Below are positions 16,782 through 24,141 of a stretch of DNA of 34,794 bases, one piece after another. The notes beneath the pieces are model-generated. The model ran no database searches and was not told the origin of the DNA. It worked only from the letters and a program-made list of their open reading frames with translations. Each line of letters begins with the position of its first letter. Position 1 is the stretch's first letter. The stretch lies in NCBI GenBank assembly GCA_002317175.1, contig DCJA01000021.1:1-34794 (forward strand), written 5' to 3'. The position numbers and the translations under genes are program-made. This stretch comes from Lachnospiraceae bacterium UBA1712. Lineage in GTDB: Bacteria; Bacillota; Clostridia; Lachnospirales; Lachnospiraceae.

Positions 16782-16822
16782 GTTAACATATGGGGAGGCA
16801 ATATAACTACGGAGGTAAAGCT

Positions 16823-17638
16823 ATGAATGAACAGCTTGAAAAAGTAATTGAAATGTTGCCTATAATGAAGGCAATGGTAAGCAGGAATACAATTATCACT
16901 GTTTACGATGCTGAAGGTTACATTAGGGGATTTGCTATGCCAGATGGCATACCACCTGTATTGAAGGTGGGAGATCATTTCGATGATATATCTGGCGGAT
17001 TTGACAAAGTTGTAAGAAGTGGCGAAGCGATACACAATGTATTGCCTGCAGAGGTTATGGGAGAACCTTATGAAGGCGATCTGGTTCCTATTAAGGATGG
17101 ACATCGTGTGGTTGGAATTATTTCTTCAGCTTATAGTGTTAAGAGTAAACAGAACATTCTGGACACTGTTGAAAAATTTAAAGATGATGTCAATAAGATG
17201 AAAGCTTCGATGGATGAAGTGAACATCGGTATGGAGAATGTATCAGCAGAACTGAGCACGGCCAATGATATGACTGGCATAATCAGAAACGATGTTAGTA
17301 CTTCGGTTAATATTGTTGGCAAAGTCAGAAGCAATGCTTCCAATTCCAATATACTTGCTTTAAATGCTTCCATTGAGGCTGCAAGAAGCGGAGAGGCTGG
17401 AAGAGGATTTGCTGTAGTTGCTACAGAGATGGGGCATCTTGCAAAGGATAGTGGTTCGGCTGCTGAAGAGATAAAGCACTCGCTGGACACTATGCAGGAG
17501 CATCTTAATTCTATTCTTAATTCGATTAAGGTTGCCAATGAAGGGGCTACAGTTCATCTTGAAAGCATTAATTCGATGCTTCCAATACTGGATGACATTT
17601 TAACTCTTGCAGATGAGATTAAGAGTAATATCGATTAA
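16823..17638 (+). CDS. Short soluble chemoreceptor-like protein (PAS-like sensor + signalling tip)
   Basis: 271 residues from the ATG at 16823, which has GGAGGT (16811-16816) 6 nt upstream; an in-frame ATG at 16790 has no ribosome-binding site. No TM segment or HAMP. Residues ~15-115 form a PAS-like sensor with VYDAEGYIRGF, the LKVGDHF turn, VMGEPYEGDLVPIKDG and VVGIISSAYS, the same layout as many short clostridial receptors. A short hairpin follows with the tip NILALNASIEAARSGEAGRG and FAVVATEMGHLAKDSG. The coiled coil is truncated, so methylation helices are largely missing and adaptation by CheR/CheB is doubtful. It probably feeds a cytosolic signal to CheA, or acts on another output. It follows parA by 67 nt and ends at a strong terminator. 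Confidence 0.85.
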   Translation: MNEQLEKVIEMLPIMKAMVSRNTIITVYDAEGYIRGFAMPDGIPPVLKVGDHFDDISGGFDKVVRSGEAIHNVLPAEVMGEPYEGDLVPIKDGHRVVGIISSAYSVKSKQNILDTVEKFKDDVNKMKASMDEVNIGMENVSAELSTANDMTGIIRNDVSTSVNIVGKVRSNASNSNILALNASIEAARSGEAGRGFAVVATEMGHLAKDSGSAAEEIKHSLDTMQEHLNSILNSIKVANEGATVHLESINSMLPILDDILTLADEIKSNID

Positions 17639-17645
17639 TAATATG

Positions 17646-17675
17646 CCAGTACACGCTTACGTGTACTGGTTTTTT
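17646..17675 (+). terminator. Rho-independent terminator before the HAD operon
   Basis: A perfect 10 bp stem CCAGTACACG (17646-17655) with CGTGTACTGG (17660-17669), a CTTA tetraloop and six T. It ends only 14 nt before the next start codon, leaving no room for a separate promoter between them. Confidence 0.93.
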
Positions 17676-17689
17676 GAGGGAATGAGTAT

Positions 17690-18424
17690 ATGCTGAAAAA
17701 AGAGTATAAAGCGATTTTGTTTGACCTGGATGGAACTTTGCTTCCGATGGATATGAAGAAGTTTACAGAGGGCTATTTTATGGATCTTTATTCTGCGGTA
17801 AATATGCCTGAGATAGCTATTAAGGATTTTACAGAAGCAATATGGCAGGGTACATATGCCATGATGAAGAACGATGGTAGCAAAACAAACAGAGAGGTTT
17901 TCTGGGAGTTTTTTGGACAGAAGATGGGCTATGATAAAAAACAGACAGAGGAAATGGATGCGAAGTGCCTGTCATTTTACAGCCATGAATTTGTTGCTGC
18001 AAAGAGGTTCTGTATGGATAACCCATTGGCAAAGCAGGCAGTTGAGATCGCAAAAACCAAAGCAGACAAGGTTATTCTTGCGACAAATGCGATATTTCCA
18101 ATGGCAGGCCACAGGACAAGATTAGGATGGCTGGGGCTAAAAGAAGAGGATTTTGACTATGTAACCTGTTACGAGGATGAGTACTTTTGCAAGCCTAATC
18201 CTAAATATTTTGAAGCTATAATGAATAAAATGGGCCTTGAACCTCAGGACTGCCTTATGATTGGCAATGATGAAAGAGAAGACATGCTGTGTGCTTCTAC
18301 GGTAGGTCTTGATGCCTTTCTGATCACAGACACCATGATTCCATATAAGGAACAGCCGTGGAATGGTGATAAGGGTAGCTTTACAGATATGCTGTCGATG
18401 CTTGAAGGATTGAAGGATAGATAG
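17690..18424 (+). CDS. HAD-superfamily hydrolase (phosphatase-like)
   Basis: 244 residues of a HAD phosphatase. FDLDGTLLP (11-19) supplies the nucleophile D12 and acid/base D14. The helical cap lies at about 20-110. VILATNAIFP is the threonine-containing motif II, the lysine in FCKPNPKYF is motif III, and MIGNDEREDMLCA is the magnesium-binding motif IV. The substrate is unknown; such enzymes usually act on small phosphorylated metabolites. GAGGG (17676-17680) follows the T tract of the preceding terminator and precedes the ATG. It is the first of four closely spaced genes ending at 20918. Confidence 0.88.
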   Translation: MLKKEYKAILFDLDGTLLPMDMKKFTEGYFMDLYSAVNMPEIAIKDFTEAIWQGTYAMMKNDGSKTNREVFWEFFGQKMGYDKKQTEEMDAKCLSFYSHEFVAAKRFCMDNPLAKQAVEIAKTKADKVILATNAIFPMAGHRTRLGWLGLKEEDFDYVTCYEDEYFCKPNPKYFEAIMNKMGLEPQDCLMIGNDEREDMLCASTVGLDAFLITDTMIPYKEQPWNGDKGSFTDMLSMLEGLKDR

Positions 18425-18437
18425 GAGCAACATAAAT

Positions 18438-19154
18438 ATGTACGAATACAATACGAGGATAGGATTTAGTCAGTGTGATGTAGATGTTACGCTTACTATT
18501 ACTTCCCTAATAGACCTGTTCCAGGATTGCTCTACTTTTCAGTCTGAGGATCTGGGAGTAGGATTTGAATATTTGAAAAAAGATAATCTGGTATGGGTAA
18601 TAAACTACTGGGAACTTGAAATAAACAGATTGCCAAAACTGTGTGATACGGTTACTGTTGGAACTGCCCCTTTTGAATTCAAGGGATTTCTTGGATACAG
18701 AAATTTCTGGCTGAAGGATAGTCAGGGAGAGTATCTGGTTAAGGCTAATTCAGTATGGTCACTTATTAACATTACGGATGCCATTCCCGTTAAGGCATCG
18801 GATGATATAAGAGGAGCCTATCAACTTGAAGAGAAGTTGGAAATGACATATAGTTCAAGAAAAGTTGCGGTGCCAACAGGAGAAGAGTGGGAAGTGACTG
18901 AACGTGAGCCAATACATATTCAGATGCATCATTTGGATAGTAATCATCATGTTAACAACGGACAGTATGTCAAGCTGGCTGTTTCAGCAATGGGAGAGGA
19001 TATAGCAGTTAAGTGTCTCAGGGTAGATTACAGAAAGCAGGCTGTACTTGGTGATATCATTTACCCGGTTGTATATAAGAAGGATAATATATGGGTTGCG
19101 GCTCTCAATGACGCTGAGGGCAAAGCATACTCTGTGACAGAGATAAGAGGTTAA
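18438..19154 (+). CDS. Acyl-ACP thioesterase (FatA/FatB-like, PF01643)
   Basis: 238 residues forming two hotdog domains. The N-terminal one begins EYNTRIGFSQCDVD and includes WVINYWELEINRLP (about 54-67) and FKGFLGYRNFWL. The second carries the active-site stretch HLDSNHHVNNGQYV (165-178), with D167, N169 and H171 matching the DxNxHVNN motif of plant-type and bacterial acyl-ACP thioesterases. The enzyme hydrolyses acyl-ACP to free fatty acid in the cytoplasm, releasing fatty acids or drawing off acyl chains from synthesis. Bacterial members are common in anaerobic Firmicutes and Bacteroidetes. It starts 13 nt after the HAD gene and ends 2 nt before cvfB, so it is translated within the same operon. 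Confidence 0.88.
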   Translation: MYEYNTRIGFSQCDVDVTLTITSLIDLFQDCSTFQSEDLGVGFEYLKKDNLVWVINYWELEINRLPKLCDTVTVGTAPFEFKGFLGYRNFWLKDSQGEYLVKANSVWSLINITDAIPVKASDDIRGAYQLEEKLEMTYSSRKVAVPTGEEWEVTEREPIHIQMHHLDSNHHVNNGQYVKLAVSAMGEDIAVKCLRVDYRKQAVLGDIIYPVVYKKDNIWVAALNDAEGKAYSVTEIRG

Positions 19155-19156
19155 AT

Positions 19157-19993
19157 ATGCTTAAGATTGGTGAGAAACAAAAACTGATTATAAAAGAAAA
19201 GAAGGAGTTTGGCGTATACCTTTCAGAGGCTGGCAAAGACAGTGATAAGGTGTTGCTTCCTGCAAAACAGGTTCCAGAAGGAAGTGCTATTGGCGATGAA
19301 GTCGAAGTATTTATCTATAGAGATTCTCAGGACAGACTTATAGCTACTACAAATACTCCTGCATTGACAAAGGGCAAGCTGGCAAAGCTTGAAGTAAAGG
19401 AGATTGGCCGAATAGGCGCATTTCTTGACTGGGGACTTGAAAAGGATCTTCTGTTACCTTATAAGGAACAGACTTATGAGATAAAAAAGGGAGATAAGGT
19501 GCTGGTAGCTCTTTACGTCGATAAAAGCAGCAGACTCTGTGGCACTATGAAGGTATATCCGTATCTTGAAAAAGCAACTGCGATTAATAAGGATGATCAG
19601 GTAACAGGAACTGTTTATGAAATAAGCAGAAACTTTGGTGCATTTGTAGCCATAGATGACAGGTATACCGCTCTTATTCCAAAGAAGGAACAGCCAGCAG
19701 GCATCAAGGCGGGAGATGTTGTTCATGCCAGAGTAACAGCTGTCAAATCTGATGGAAAGATAGATCTGAGCGTGAAGGAAAAAGCTTATATTCAGATGAG
19801 TATAGATGCTGATAAGATTATGAAATATCTTGATGCACACAATGGCGTGATACCATTTACAGATAAGGCTTCTCCAGAGATAATAGCTGATGCCATGGAT
19901 ATGAGCAAAAATGAGTTCAAAAGAGCTGTGGGCAATCTGCTCAAGGCTGGCAAGATAGAAATTAACGAAACAAATATTACATTTAGAAAATAA
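19157..19993 (+). CDS. cvfB: S1-domain RNA-binding protein CvfB (YitL)
   Basis: 278 residues. CvfB proteins have three S1-like domains and a C-terminal winged helix that together bind RNA; in Staphylococcus the protein affects virulence-factor expression. Here S1-like repeats are visible at about 1-60 (KEFGVYLSE), 70-135 (IGRIGAFLDWGLEKDLLLPY) and 145-215 (RNFGAFVAIDDRYTALIP). A winged-helix segment at about 220-278 carries MSKNEFKRAVGNLLKAGKI. Length and order match the family. It is 2 nt after the thioesterase and 10 nt before the CPBP gene. Why an RNA-binding protein shares an operon with lipid and membrane genes is not evident. Confidence 0.9.
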   Translation: MLKIGEKQKLIIKEKKEFGVYLSEAGKDSDKVLLPAKQVPEGSAIGDEVEVFIYRDSQDRLIATTNTPALTKGKLAKLEVKEIGRIGAFLDWGLEKDLLLPYKEQTYEIKKGDKVLVALYVDKSSRLCGTMKVYPYLEKATAINKDDQVTGTVYEISRNFGAFVAIDDRYTALIPKKEQPAGIKAGDVVHARVTAVKSDGKIDLSVKEKAYIQMSIDADKIMKYLDAHNGVIPFTDKASPEIIADAMDMSKNEFKRAVGNLLKAGKIEINETNITFRK

Positions 19994-20003
19994 CTGGTGA
20001 ATT

Positions 20004-20918
20004 ATGGAACACAAAAAAGTTAACTGGGGTTTTCTTGCTTTTCTGGCTCTGGAAGTGATACTGATGATTTATCTGCTATTCTGGGGTTCAGATATAGATT
20101 TGGATAATGTACTCCTTTCAACAGTACTTGCCGAATCCACTATTTTTATTCCTCCAGTGTTCATATTGGCGCTTAGTAGCTATGATGAGGGCATTTGGGC
20201 CAGAGTGGGCTTTAAGACTTTCAGACCACTTACGCTGCTGGCGGTTATTCTATATGGTGTTTTGATCATGCCTTTGGGAACACTGGCTAATGCTGTATCT
20301 ATGCTTTGGGTAGACAATGAGGTGTTGGCTTCAAGTGAGGCTATGCTTAATGCACCCTGGTATATTACACTGATAAGCTCTGCTGTTATCGCTCCATTTG
20401 TTGAGGAATTTACTTTCAGAGGCTTTATGTATCTGGGATACAGAAGAGACGGTGCGCGAATATCTGCAGTAATTATGTCGGCGCTTGCATTTGCATTTAT
20501 GCATCTTAACTTTAATCAGGCAGCATATGCATTTATAATAGGCGTTGCATTTGCACTCATTGTTGAAGCAACGGGATCAATATGGGCGTCAATTATATGC
20601 CATTTTATCTTCAACTTTGACAGTCTGGCCTATATGCTTTTGACTAATTACCTCACTCCTGGGGCTTATGAAGATGTATCGGTAGACAGAGCAGAGATAC
20701 TGGAAAGCATTCCAACGTATATCATTATTGCTGCTGTAGCTACTATACTGGCGATATGTGTATTGGCCTGGGCTGCAAAACTTCAGGGAAGAATGTCTAA
20801 TTTGAGACAGTTGTTTGAGGGAAAGACTGAGGGAGAAGACAGAGTAAAGATTATTACGGCGCCTATTGTGATAGCATTTATACTGTGCCTGACTTATATG
20901 ATACTTTCTATAATCTGA
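20004..20918 (+). CDS. CPBP family intramembrane metalloprotease (Abi / Rce1-like)
   Basis: 304 residues with about eight TM segments. The CPBP catalytic motifs are complete: EEFTFR (134-139, the EExxxR motif) in a TM helix, the histidine H167 in FMHLNF, and H200 with N204 in the HFIFN (HxxxN) motif. These glutamate and histidine residues form the metal-dependent active site of Rce1-like proteases buried in the membrane. Bacterial members process or resist peptides, or regulate membrane proteins; the substrate here is unknown. It is the last gene of the four-gene operon, and a bidirectional terminator follows 13 nt after the stop. No bacteriocin-like precursor is seen next to it. Confidence 0.88.
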   Translation: MEHKKVNWGFLAFLALEVILMIYLLFWGSDIDLDNVLLSTVLAESTIFIPPVFILALSSYDEGIWARVGFKTFRPLTLLAVILYGVLIMPLGTLANAVSMLWVDNEVLASSEAMLNAPWYITLISSAVIAPFVEEFTFRGFMYLGYRRDGARISAVIMSALAFAFMHLNFNQAAYAFIIGVAFALIVEATGSIWASIICHFIFNFDSLAYMLLTNYLTPGAYEDVSVDRAEILESIPTYIIIAAVATILAICVLAWAAKLQGRMSNLRQLFEGKTEGEDRVKIITAPIVIAFILCLTYMILSII

Positions 20919-20925
20919 TATAAAT

Positions 20926-20958
20926 AAAAAAGGAATCTCATAAGGAGATTCCTTTTTT
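20926..20958. terminator. Bidirectional terminator between the CPBP and yjfB-like genes
   Basis: GGAATCTC (20932-20939) pairs with GAGATTCC (20945-20952), flanked by an A run (20926-20931) and a T run (20953-20958). The symmetry suits termination of both convergent genes. Confidence 0.88.
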
Positions 20959-20994
20959 GTATATGTGTTAAGGGCAACAGCCCTTTTGAAAAAT

Positions 20995-21195
20995 TTAGAC
21001 TACCATATCAAAATTGGAGCCTACTGAAGGATTAACTGAACGTTCCATTGCGGCGGAATCAATCATCTTAAGAAGTCCATTGCCTGCAACTTCGTTGGAG
21101 TCAAGAGCCTTGCTTAACATAGCTACATCAATCTTTGATAAGGAGTCACTGCCTGTAACGGCCATAGATGCTGAACCAATATTACTAATATTCAT
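20995..21195 (-). CDS. yjfB: YjfB-like putative motility protein
   Basis: 66 residues on the - strand. The segment DVAMLSKALDSNEVAGNGLLKMIDSA and the C-terminal NPSVGSNFDMVV match the pattern of the YjfB family (PF14070), small proteins found in flagellated Firmicutes and called motility proteins because of expression with flagellar genes; a biochemical role is not established. AAAGGAGG lies 7 nt before the ATG. A good sigma-A type promoter is at 21227-21255 and I see no sigma-28 box, so the expected flagellar control is not obvious here. It is monocistronic, convergent with the CPBP gene and divergent from the cdaR-like gene. Confidence 0.75.
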   Translation of the reverse strand: MNISNIGSASMAVTGSDSLSKIDVAMLSKALDSNEVAGNGLLKMIDSAAMERSVNPSVGSNFDMVV

Positions 21196-21226
21196 ACACT
21201 TTCCTCCTTTGGTATCTAGTACTTAT

Positions 21227-21255
21227 ATTATGCCAATAACTGTAATAAAAGTAAA
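21227..21255 (-). promoter_or_regulatory. Promoter of the yjfB-like gene
   Basis: Read on the - strand, TTTACT (21250-21255) and CATAAT (21227-21232) are separated by exactly 17 bp, a sigma-A type promoter 31 nt before the start codon. The dyad at 21256-21281 abuts its -35 box. Confidence 0.6.
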
Positions 21256-21281
21256 TAGTTTGTCACATTTGTGAAAAACTA
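21256..21281. promoter_or_regulatory. 26 bp dyad (candidate operator) in the divergent region
   Basis: TAGTTTGTCACA (21256-21267) and TGTGAAAAACTA (21270-21281) form an inverted repeat with 11 of 12 positions paired and a 2 nt centre. It sits between the divergent yjfB-like and cdaR-like genes and touches the -35 of the former. It is more symmetric than chance AT-rich DNA usually gives. No T tract follows, so it is more likely a protein site than a terminator. Confidence 0.5.
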
Positions 21282-21406
21282 CCATAAAAATAAGAGTTTT
21301 ACTATGGATTTTTTTGTATAAATGCTTTATTATAAGGAAAGGTATTGTAAAAATATCTATTATGAGGCATTAACTTTTGTAGAAAATCACGAGTAGTGGA
21401 GGAGAT

Positions 21407-22495
21407 ATGATATCTAATCAGGTATTACAGAGTACTATCGAAGGATTAAAGAATATTGCACGAATTGAGTTGTGCGTTGTGGATGTGGATGGAAAGGTCT
21501 ATGCGCTGACAAGCTCAGAGATGGAAAAGTACAGTGCGCAGGCAGTCGAATTTGTTAAGTCACCTGCCGATTCACAGGAAATAGCTGGATGTCAGTTCTT
21601 CAAAATATATGATGAACAGCAATTGGAGTATATCCTCGTAGCACAGGGAGCAACAGAAGATGTATATACACTTGGTAAGCTTGCTGCTTTCCAGATTCAG
21701 AATCTGCTGGTTGCTTATAAGGAAAGATTTGATAAGGATAATTTTATTAAGAACCTTCTTCTTGATAACCTGCTGTTAGTTGATATCTTTAGCAGAGCAA
21801 AGAAGTTACATATCCAGTCAGAAAAACCTCGTGTTGCAATCATAATTGAAGCAAAGCTTGGAAAAGACAGCAATGTTCTTGAGATTATGCGTACTCATTT
21901 TGGTTCTAACAACAAAGATTTTATTACAGCTGTTGATGAAAACAGTGTGATTGTTGTCAAGGAACTGGATGATAATGCTGGTAATACAGAGATTGAAAAG
22001 ATCTGCACTACATACAAGAATCAGCTTATTCATGAAAATGTCAAGGATGTTCGAATTGCATACGGTACTGTAATCAAAGAGATTAAGGAAGTCAGCCGTT
22101 CATACAAAGAGGCAAAGATGGCGCTTGATGTAGGAAAGATATTCTTTGATGACAGAGACATTATGGCTTATAGCGAACTTGGAATTGGACGTCTTATTTA
22201 TCAGCTTCCTATTCCTCTTTGCAAATTGTTTATTAAGGAAATATTTGGTGGAAAGAGCCCAGATGACTTTGACGAAGAGACACTGACAACCATTACAAAG
22301 TTCTTTGAGAACAGTCTTAATGTTTCAGAGACATCACGTCAGTTGTTTATTCATCGTAATACACTGGTATACAGACTTGATAAGCTTCAGAAGACAACCG
22401 GTCTGGACTTAAGAGTGTTTGAGGATGCAATAACCTTTAAGATTGCTCTTATGGTTGTTAAGTATATGAATTATATGGAGTCATTGGAATATTAA
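21407..22495 (+). CDS. CdaR/PucR-family transcriptional regulator
   Basis: 362 residues. Residues ~1-110 resemble the sugar-diacid-recognition type sensor domain (IARIELCVVDVDGKVYALTSS). A middle GGDEF-like but degenerate region spans about 135-270 (AYGTVIKEIKEVSRSYKEAKMAL). The PucR-type C-terminal HTH lies at about 300-350 (LNVSETSRQLFIHRNTLVYRL and DKLQKTTGLDL). CdaR members usually activate genes for sugar diacids or other carbon sources. Here the next gene, 13 nt downstream, is ftsE, which is an unexpected partner for a carbon regulator. GGAGGAG precedes the ATG; a promoter upstream was not resolved. It may bind the dyad at 21256-21281 (inference). Confidence 0.88.
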   Translation: MISNQVLQSTIEGLKNIARIELCVVDVDGKVYALTSSEMEKYSAQAVEFVKSPADSQEIAGCQFFKIYDEQQLEYILVAQGATEDVYTLGKLAAFQIQNLLVAYKERFDKDNFIKNLLLDNLLLVDIFSRAKKLHIQSEKPRVAIIIEAKLGKDSNVLEIMRTHFGSNNKDFITAVDENSVIVVKELDDNAGNTEIEKICTTYKNQLIHENVKDVRIAYGTVIKEIKEVSRSYKEAKMALDVGKIFFDDRDIMAYSELGIGRLIYQLPIPLCKLFIKEIFGGKSPDDFDEETLTTITKFFENSLNVSETSRQLFIHRNTLVYRLDKLQKTTGLDLRVFEDAITFKIALMVVKYMNYMESLEY

Positions 22496-22508
22496 GGAGA
22501 GATAGATA

Positions 22509-23243
22509 GTGGCTTTCGGTAGAAGAAAAAAAGTTAAAACATTTGCAGAAGATGAACTGATAGTATTTGAAAATGTTACTAAGACATATTCAACAGGTGC
22601 ACCTGCGTTAAATGGTGTTAATTTAAAGATAAAAAAGGGTGAATTTGTATTCATTGTTGGTGATAGTGGTTCTGGTAAGTCTACACTTATCAAGCTTCTC
22701 TTGAGAGAGCTTATCCCTACAGATGGAGAGATATATGTAAATGGAGCCAGATTATCAAAGCTTCGTAGAAGACAGGTTCCAAAGTATAGAAGAAATCTTG
22801 GAGTAGTATTCCAGGACTTCAGACTGATAAAAAACTGGAGCGTATATGAGAATGTAGCTTTTGCTCAGAGAATTGTACAGACTCCGAACCGACTGATTAA
22901 GCGTAATGTGCCAGCAATCCTTTCAATTGTAGGTCTTGCCAGCAAGTATAAGGCTAAGCCAGTACAGTTGTCAGGTGGTGAGCAGCAGCGTGTTGCCATG
23001 GCCAGAGCATTGATCAATAAACCACCTATATTATTATGTGACGAGCCTACTGGTAACCTGGACCCTAAGAACTCTCTTGAAATCATGAAGCTTTTGGATC
23101 AGATTAACAAGAGAGGAACCACAGTTATCGTTGTTACACATGACAAAGAAATCGTTAATGAGATGCAGAAACGTGTAGTTACTGTTCGAAAAGGTGTAAT
23201 AGTAAGCGACGAAGAGAAGGGTGGTTACATAGATGAGGATTAG
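22509..23243 (+). CDS. ftsE: Cell division ATP-binding protein FtsE
   Basis: 244 residues, the ATPase half of the FtsEX complex, which couples ATP hydrolysis in the cytoplasm to activation of peptidoglycan hydrolases outside. Walker A is GDSGSGKST (51-59), the ABC signature is LSGGEQQR, and Walker B with the catalytic glutamate is ILLCDEPTGNLD, followed by the H-loop VVTHD. The start is a GTG with AAGGAGA (22494-22500) 8 nt upstream, overlapping the stop of the regulator gene. The first ~18 residues are a basic extension before the normal N-terminus. The ftsX gene overlaps its end by 11 nt. Confidence 0.95.
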   Translation: MAFGRRKKVKTFAEDELIVFENVTKTYSTGAPALNGVNLKIKKGEFVFIVGDSGSGKSTLIKLLLRELIPTDGEIYVNGARLSKLRRRQVPKYRRNLGVVFQDFRLIKNWSVYENVAFAQRIVQTPNRLIKRNVPAILSIVGLASKYKAKPVQLSGGEQQRVAMARALINKPPILLCDEPTGNLDPKNSLEIMKLLDQINKRGTTVIVVTHDKEIVNEMQKRVVTVRKGVIVSDEEKGGYIDED

Positions 23244-24135
23244 TTCGTTTTTTTATACAATAAAGCAGGGTATAAAGAACATATTTAGAAATGCTCTTTT
23301 CTCACTTGCTTCAATTGCTACAATTTCTTCATGCTTGTTGCTTTTTGGCATATTTTTTGCAGTTATTATGAACTTCCAGAATATTGTTAAGACAGCTGAA
23401 GAAGGTGTGGCGGTAACAGTATTCTTTACAGATGAAGTATGTGCAGATGACACACGTATGAAGGAAATCGGGGATATTATTGCTTCTCGTGCTGAAGTTA
23501 GCAGGATTGTATTTGTATCAGCAGATCAGGCCTGGGAGGACTTCAAGGAAGACTACCTTGGAGAGTATTCAGAAGGTTTTACAGAGAATCCGTTGGCTGG
23601 AAGTGCAAACTATCAGATATATCTTAAGGACATAGCTGGACAGGATTCACTGGTAGCATATCTTAAGAGCGTTCCAGGTGTAAGAGAAGTTAATTATTCG
23701 CAGGTTACAGCAGATGCGTTAAGCGGTGCCAACAACATGATTAGTTATGTTTCAATTGGTATTATTGGAATTCTGTTGGCAGTATCAATATTCCTTATCA
23801 GCAACACTGTTATGATGGGTATCTCTATTAGAAAAGAAGAGATTGGTATTATGAAGTATGTTGGTGCAACAGACTTCTTTGTAAGAGCGCCATTTGTTGT
23901 TGAAAGTTTACTCATTGGCCTTATTGGAGCGGCGATTCCTATAGGTATCATAAACTTTGTTTATGACAAAGCACTTGGTATAGTACAGGGCAAATTTACA
24001 GTACTTAACGATATTTTAAAATTTCTTCCAATCGAAACTATCAATCACACTCTCATTCCTTTGTCTTTGGCAATTGGAGCAGGTATTGGTTTCCTTGGAA
24101 GTATTGTAACAGTAAGAAAACATCTGAAGGTGTAA
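23233..24135 (+). CDS. ftsX: Cell division membrane protein FtsX
   Basis: 300 residues with four TM segments at about 22-46, 175-197, 224-247 and 274-295. The large extracellular loop (about 50-170) contains the FtsX-type VSRIVFVSADQAWEDFKEDY and NYQIYLKD segments that contact hydrolase partners in characterised systems. EIGIMKYVGATDFFVRAPF between TM2 and TM3 is the coupling-helix region contacting FtsE. The ATG overlaps ftsE, implying translational coupling, and the M23 hydrolase gene follows within a few bases. FtsX is permease-like but is thought to transmit force, not transport. Confidence 0.95.
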   Translation: MRISSFFYTIKQGIKNIFRNALFSLASIATISSCLLLFGIFFAVIMNFQNIVKTAEEGVAVTVFFTDEVCADDTRMKEIGDIIASRAEVSRIVFVSADQAWEDFKEDYLGEYSEGFTENPLAGSANYQIYLKDIAGQDSLVAYLKSVPGVREVNYSQVTADALSGANNMISYVSIGIIGILLAVSIFLISNTVMMGISIRKEEIGIMKYVGATDFFVRAPFVVESLLIGLIGAAIPIGIINFVYDKALGIVQGKFTVLNDILKFLPIETINHTLIPLSLAIGAGIGFLGSIVTVRKHLKV

Positions 24136-24141
24136 TTGTAT

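Noticed and set aside
16790..16822. Upstream ATG of the soluble chemoreceptor
   Set aside because: It lacks a ribosome-binding site and would place the strong GGAGGT inside the coding sequence; ATG 16823 fits better.
15716..17638. Plasmid or integrative-element partition module
   Set aside because: No parB, replication, integrase or conjugation gene and no repeats flank it, and base composition looks like the neighbours. Kept only as an alternative origin for the parA gene.
20004..20918. CPBP protease as part of a bacteriocin immunity locus
   Set aside because: No precursor peptide, transporter or modification enzyme is adjacent; it sits in an operon with cvfB and a thioesterase.
24136..24141. 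TTG at 24136 as start of the M23 gene
   Set aside because: Only 3 nt from GAAGGTG; ATG 24142 has proper spacing and starts a normal signal peptide.
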